Of a stretch of DNA of 6,229 bases, positions 4,173 to 6,229 are shown one piece after another. The notes below the pieces were generated by a model. The model did not search any database, was not told the DNA's origin, and saw only the letters and a list, made by a program, of their open reading frames with translations. Source of the DNA: an uncultured Bacteroidota bacterium (GTDB lineage Bacteria > Bacteroidota > Bacteroidia > UKL13-3); assembly GCA_903907885.1 (NCBI GenBank), contig CAIVPY010000082.1, positions 1-6,229 of the forward strand. Direction: 5' to 3'. The stretch's first letter is position 1. Every line of letters starts with the position of its first letter. A program made the translations under genes and the position numbers.

Positions 4173-5681
4173 TTAGTGATTAATAAGGATTTTAAGGGTA
4201 ACTATTTTTTCAAACGTATAACATCTTATAACATATAAGCCCGAAGGGAATGCTGATACATCAATCTCTCCAGTTTCTTCTTTATGTAATACCATTAGAC
4301 CTTTGTTATCATATAATTCTAGGCTTTCTATTCTCAATCCATCAGAGATTATATGTATTTTAGAATTAGCAGGGTTTGGATAAATCTGAATTAGGTTTTG
4401 ATTAAACACTTCATTAACTGAACTTACAGGCTTGTTTTTACCAATATATCCACTATCGTTAGTAAATACAATATATGACTGGTAGCCACGATTAGGGTTG
4501 CTGTTATCTACCAAAAACTCTTTGCCTCCAACCAACAAAAAATCGCCATTTGAGTTTTGAACTACCGATCGAGCTACTTGAATTGTTCCATCAAACCAAC
4601 CTTTGTTGTTATCAAAATACATTTGTCCATTGTCGTAAATATTAGCCCAAAGCATTTTGCCATTTGAGTCAATTTTTATCAATGCTGCTGCCTCACTACC
4701 TAGATAGTTTATCCCTGAGTATACTTTATGGGTAATGCTTCCATACAAGGCAAAATTCCCATCATTACATGGTAGTATATTTGTTATATTATCTCCATAC
4801 CAACTTTCATAAGGGCTGTAATATTTGGTCCAAATTATTTTAAAGTTTGAATCTAATTTTATTGCCATAGCTTTTTCGGGTGCACCAAGCATAACAGTAT
4901 CGTTTCCTATACCCGTGCACAATAACTGATTGTTTCTTACAAGAATAAAATCACGCAAATTTAAAGAGCGGTTACTAATCATGCTTTTGAACGATATGAT
5001 TTTACCAACTGCATTTATCTTTACAAAATTGGCTTGAGATTTATAAAGCGTTAGTTTTTTGCTTACCACAAGCCAAGTATTACCTAGCTCATCAACCATA
5101 GCTTTTCGAATATACGCATTACTAAAAGACGTATCGGATAATTGCCAAGCCAAACTATAATCTTTTTTCAGTTTGGTTAATGTGCTTACAAATCCATTAC
5201 TAGTATTGGTATAAGTTGAAAAAACAATACTACTATCAGTGGCTTGAGTTAGGGTATTAAAATACTCGGTTGTAGGTTTAGATTTATAAATAGGCTTATG
5301 AGAAGAGATAATATTTCCATTGCTATCTATCTCAGCCAATCGCAGAGTTGAAGAATATAATGAACTGGTGTCAATGCCAGCCAGCAAATAATTACCATTT
5401 AACAGCTTTATCATTTTCACGCCATCAAATCCATAAAATTTAGTCCATAAAGAATCACCTTTACTTGAAAGTTTAATAATAAAAGCTCCTTTGTTGTTGC
5501 TTGTTCCCTTGTCGTTTCCAGCAGCTATAAACGACCCATCACCTAGAACAAAAACCGAATGCAGATAATCGCCTTCATACAAAAAATTGTTGTTCCCAAT
5601 ATGTAATAATCGCTCAAAATACTTTTGTCCAAAAGAAAGATGACTAATGAAAAATATGCAGATGAAAAGGATTCGATTCAT
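4173..5681 (-). CDS. Secreted repeat protein with T9SS type A C-terminal sorting domain
   Basis: This 502-residue protein has a signal peptide (about 1-18, ending HLSFG). Its body is built of a repeated pair of strands. One strand is of the type DGSFIAAGND (48-57), also at 95-104, 307-315 and 379-387. The other is of the type IKLSSKGDSLWTKFY (69-83), also at 273-288 and 335-349, with looser copies at 115-126 and 219-230. Such repeats usually fold as a beta-propeller. Residues 426-502 are the sorting domain: IQIYPNPANSKIHI (431-444), ESLELYDNKGLMVL (452-465), DVSAFPSGLYVI (474-485) and a final KIVTLKILI. The type IX machinery exports such proteins across the outer membrane and removes this domain. 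No catalytic residues are recognised, so the role may be adhesion or binding. The gene is followed after 6 bp by the DUF4159 gene. Confidence 0.92.
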   Translation of the reverse strand: MNRILFICIFFISHLSFGQKYFERLLHIGNNNFLYEGDYLHSVFVLGDGSFIAAGNDKGTSNNKGAFIIKLSSKGDSLWTKFYGFDGVKMIKLLNGNYLLAGIDTSSLYSSTLRLAEIDSNGNIISSHKPIYKSKPTTEYFNTLTQATDSSIVFSTYTNTSNGFVSTLTKLKKDYSLAWQLSDTSFSNAYIRKAMVDELGNTWLVVSKKLTLYKSQANFVKINAVGKIISFKSMISNRSLNLRDFILVRNNQLLCTGIGNDTVMLGAPEKAMAIKLDSNFKIIWTKYYSPYESWYGDNITNILPCNDGNFALYGSITHKVYSGINYLGSEAAALIKIDSNGKMLWANIYDNGQMYFDNNKGWFDGTIQVARSVVQNSNGDFLLVGGKEFLVDNSNPNRGYQSYIVFTNDSGYIGKNKPVSSVNEVFNQNLIQIYPNPANSKIHIISDGLRIESLELYDNKGLMVLHKEETGEIDVSAFPSGLYVIRCYTFEKIVTLKILINH

Positions 5682-5688
5682 AACACTT

Positions 5689-5696
5689 CAAAAATA
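5689..5696 (-). promoter_or_regulatory. Putative -7 element of the T9SS protein gene
   Basis: On the minus strand TATTTTTG is an exact match to TAnnTTTG, ending 7 bases before the ATG at 5681. The best -33 candidate is a TTG at 5720-5722, with a long 23-base spacer. A start here would give a very short leader and serve both this gene and the DUF4159 gene. Confidence 0.4.
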
Positions 5697-5739
5697 ACAA
5701 AGCAATTGAATTTGTTTATCAACGTAAAACAAAATGTTA

Positions 5740-6229
5740 TTATTTGTAAAAGGTATCTATTATAATTTTCACTAATAAAATACTAATAAACAATCCATAT
5801 ACAAACCGAATGTTTTGAGGCTTACTTGCATGAGCAGTTTTAACTCCTAGTGGCGAAAAAATAAAGGATGCTAAAACGATAGGCAATATTACTGGGAAAC
5901 AAATATACCCAAGCTGAAATTGACTAACCGTAAATTCCGGCTGCTTGAACATATAATAAATACTTATAGGTAGAGCAAACAATGGTATTACCCCAGTTGA
6001 AATTGAGCTGGCTTTTTTGATGTTTAATTTCAAACCATCGGTGAAAGCAGGTATCATTATAACTCCGCCTCCTAAACCTGATAATGACGAAACAATTCCT
6101 GTTACAAAGCCAATTATAAGATAGAATTTAGAATGGATTTTATCATGGGTACTTCTTTCTACTATTTTTTTTCCAAAAAATGTTTTAAATACCAATGGAA
6201 GTAACAATTCTCCAAATACAAGGTTAAAC
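5740..6229 (-). CDS. TauE/SafE family membrane transporter, C-terminal part (5' truncated by window edge)
   Basis: The frame is open from the right edge to a TAA, giving about 163 residues of a polytopic membrane protein. TauE/SafE proteins are probable exporters of sulphite or organosulphonates, though many members have no known substrate. Visible signatures are the second-half repeat GFVTGIVSSLSGLGGGVIMIPAF, with its Gly-rich SGLGGG core at the start of a helix, then helices at SISTGVIPLFALPISIYYM and YICFPVILPIVLASFIF, the loop PLGVKTAHASKP, and a last helix FVYGLFISILLVKIIID. The related N-terminal half lies outside the window. A TTG at 6207 has been read as a start, but upstream codons (NLVFGE) continue the frame without a stop, so the gene almost certainly begins beyond 6229. 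It is 58 bp upstream of the T9SS protein gene on the same strand; a separate promoter there suggests independent transcription. Confidence 0.87.
   Translation of the reverse strand, partial: FNLVFGELLLPLVFKTFFGKKIVERSTHDKIHSKFYLIIGFVTGIVSSLSGLGGGVIMIPAFTDGLKLNIKKASSISTGVIPLFALPISIYYMFKQPEFTVSQFQLGYICFPVILPIVLASFIFSPLGVKTAHASKPQNIRFVYGLFISILLVKIIIDTFYK

Noticed and set aside
3985..4176. Plus-strand frame of 63 codons opposite the DUF4159 N-terminus
   Set aside because: Antisense to a signal peptide and the conserved YNGGGDWYAN region; a shadow.
6205..6207. TTG at 6207 as the start of the TauE/SafE gene
   Set aside because: The frame stays open to the window edge, and the family normally has a whole N-terminal half before the visible part.

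Overview
The window is AT-rich (roughly one third G+C) and looks like a chromosome piece from a member of the Bacteroidota. Evidence for this: a type IX secretion (T9SS) C-terminal sorting domain, a DUF4159 protein of the kind common in that phylum, a CcmE with the C-x-x-x-Y haem-binding motif, genes without clear Shine-Dalgarno sequences, and -7 elements resembling the Bacteroidetes TAnnTTTG consensus. The genus cannot be named from this sequence.

Layout, left to right. (1) Positions 1-279, + strand: the C-terminal ATPase end of a sensor histidine kinase, cut by the window edge. (2) Positions 347-1587, - strand: a compact cytochrome c maturation operon, ccmC-ccmD-ccmE. Its middle gene is a 58-codon single-helix protein that is easily missed. 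CcmC would present haem, CcmD would bridge, and CcmE would carry haem on Cys116. ccmA, ccmB, ccmF and ccmH are not in view. (3) Positions 1588-1943: a gene-free stretch with a GC-rich block that folds into two adjacent hairpins, followed by a third, perfect hairpin. (4) Positions 1944-2564, + strand: an unrecognised lipoprotein. (5) Positions 2592-3245: a REP-associated tyrosine transposase (RAYT) gene flanked by a perfect 26-bp inverted repeat. Each copy of the repeat is itself a small REP-type hairpin. The unit is 654 bp, a multiple of three, and it splits what would otherwise be a continuous 35-codon reading frame. (6) Positions 3328-3503: no gene, but a 16-bp perfect inverted repeat that spans the stop codon of the next gene. 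(7) Positions 3504-5681, - strand: a secreted repeat protein with a T9SS sorting domain, followed 6 bp later by a DUF4159 protein, probably one operon. (8) Positions 5740-6229, - strand: a TauE/SafE-type membrane protein whose N-terminus lies beyond the right edge.

The operons are functionally unrelated housekeeping and envelope genes. The part most worth a second look is the complete RAYT cassette with its paired REPs. After that come the structured non-coding DNA at 1711-1806 and 3481-3521, and the variant CcmE chemistry. I see nothing in the window that clearly amounts to an undescribed multi-gene system.
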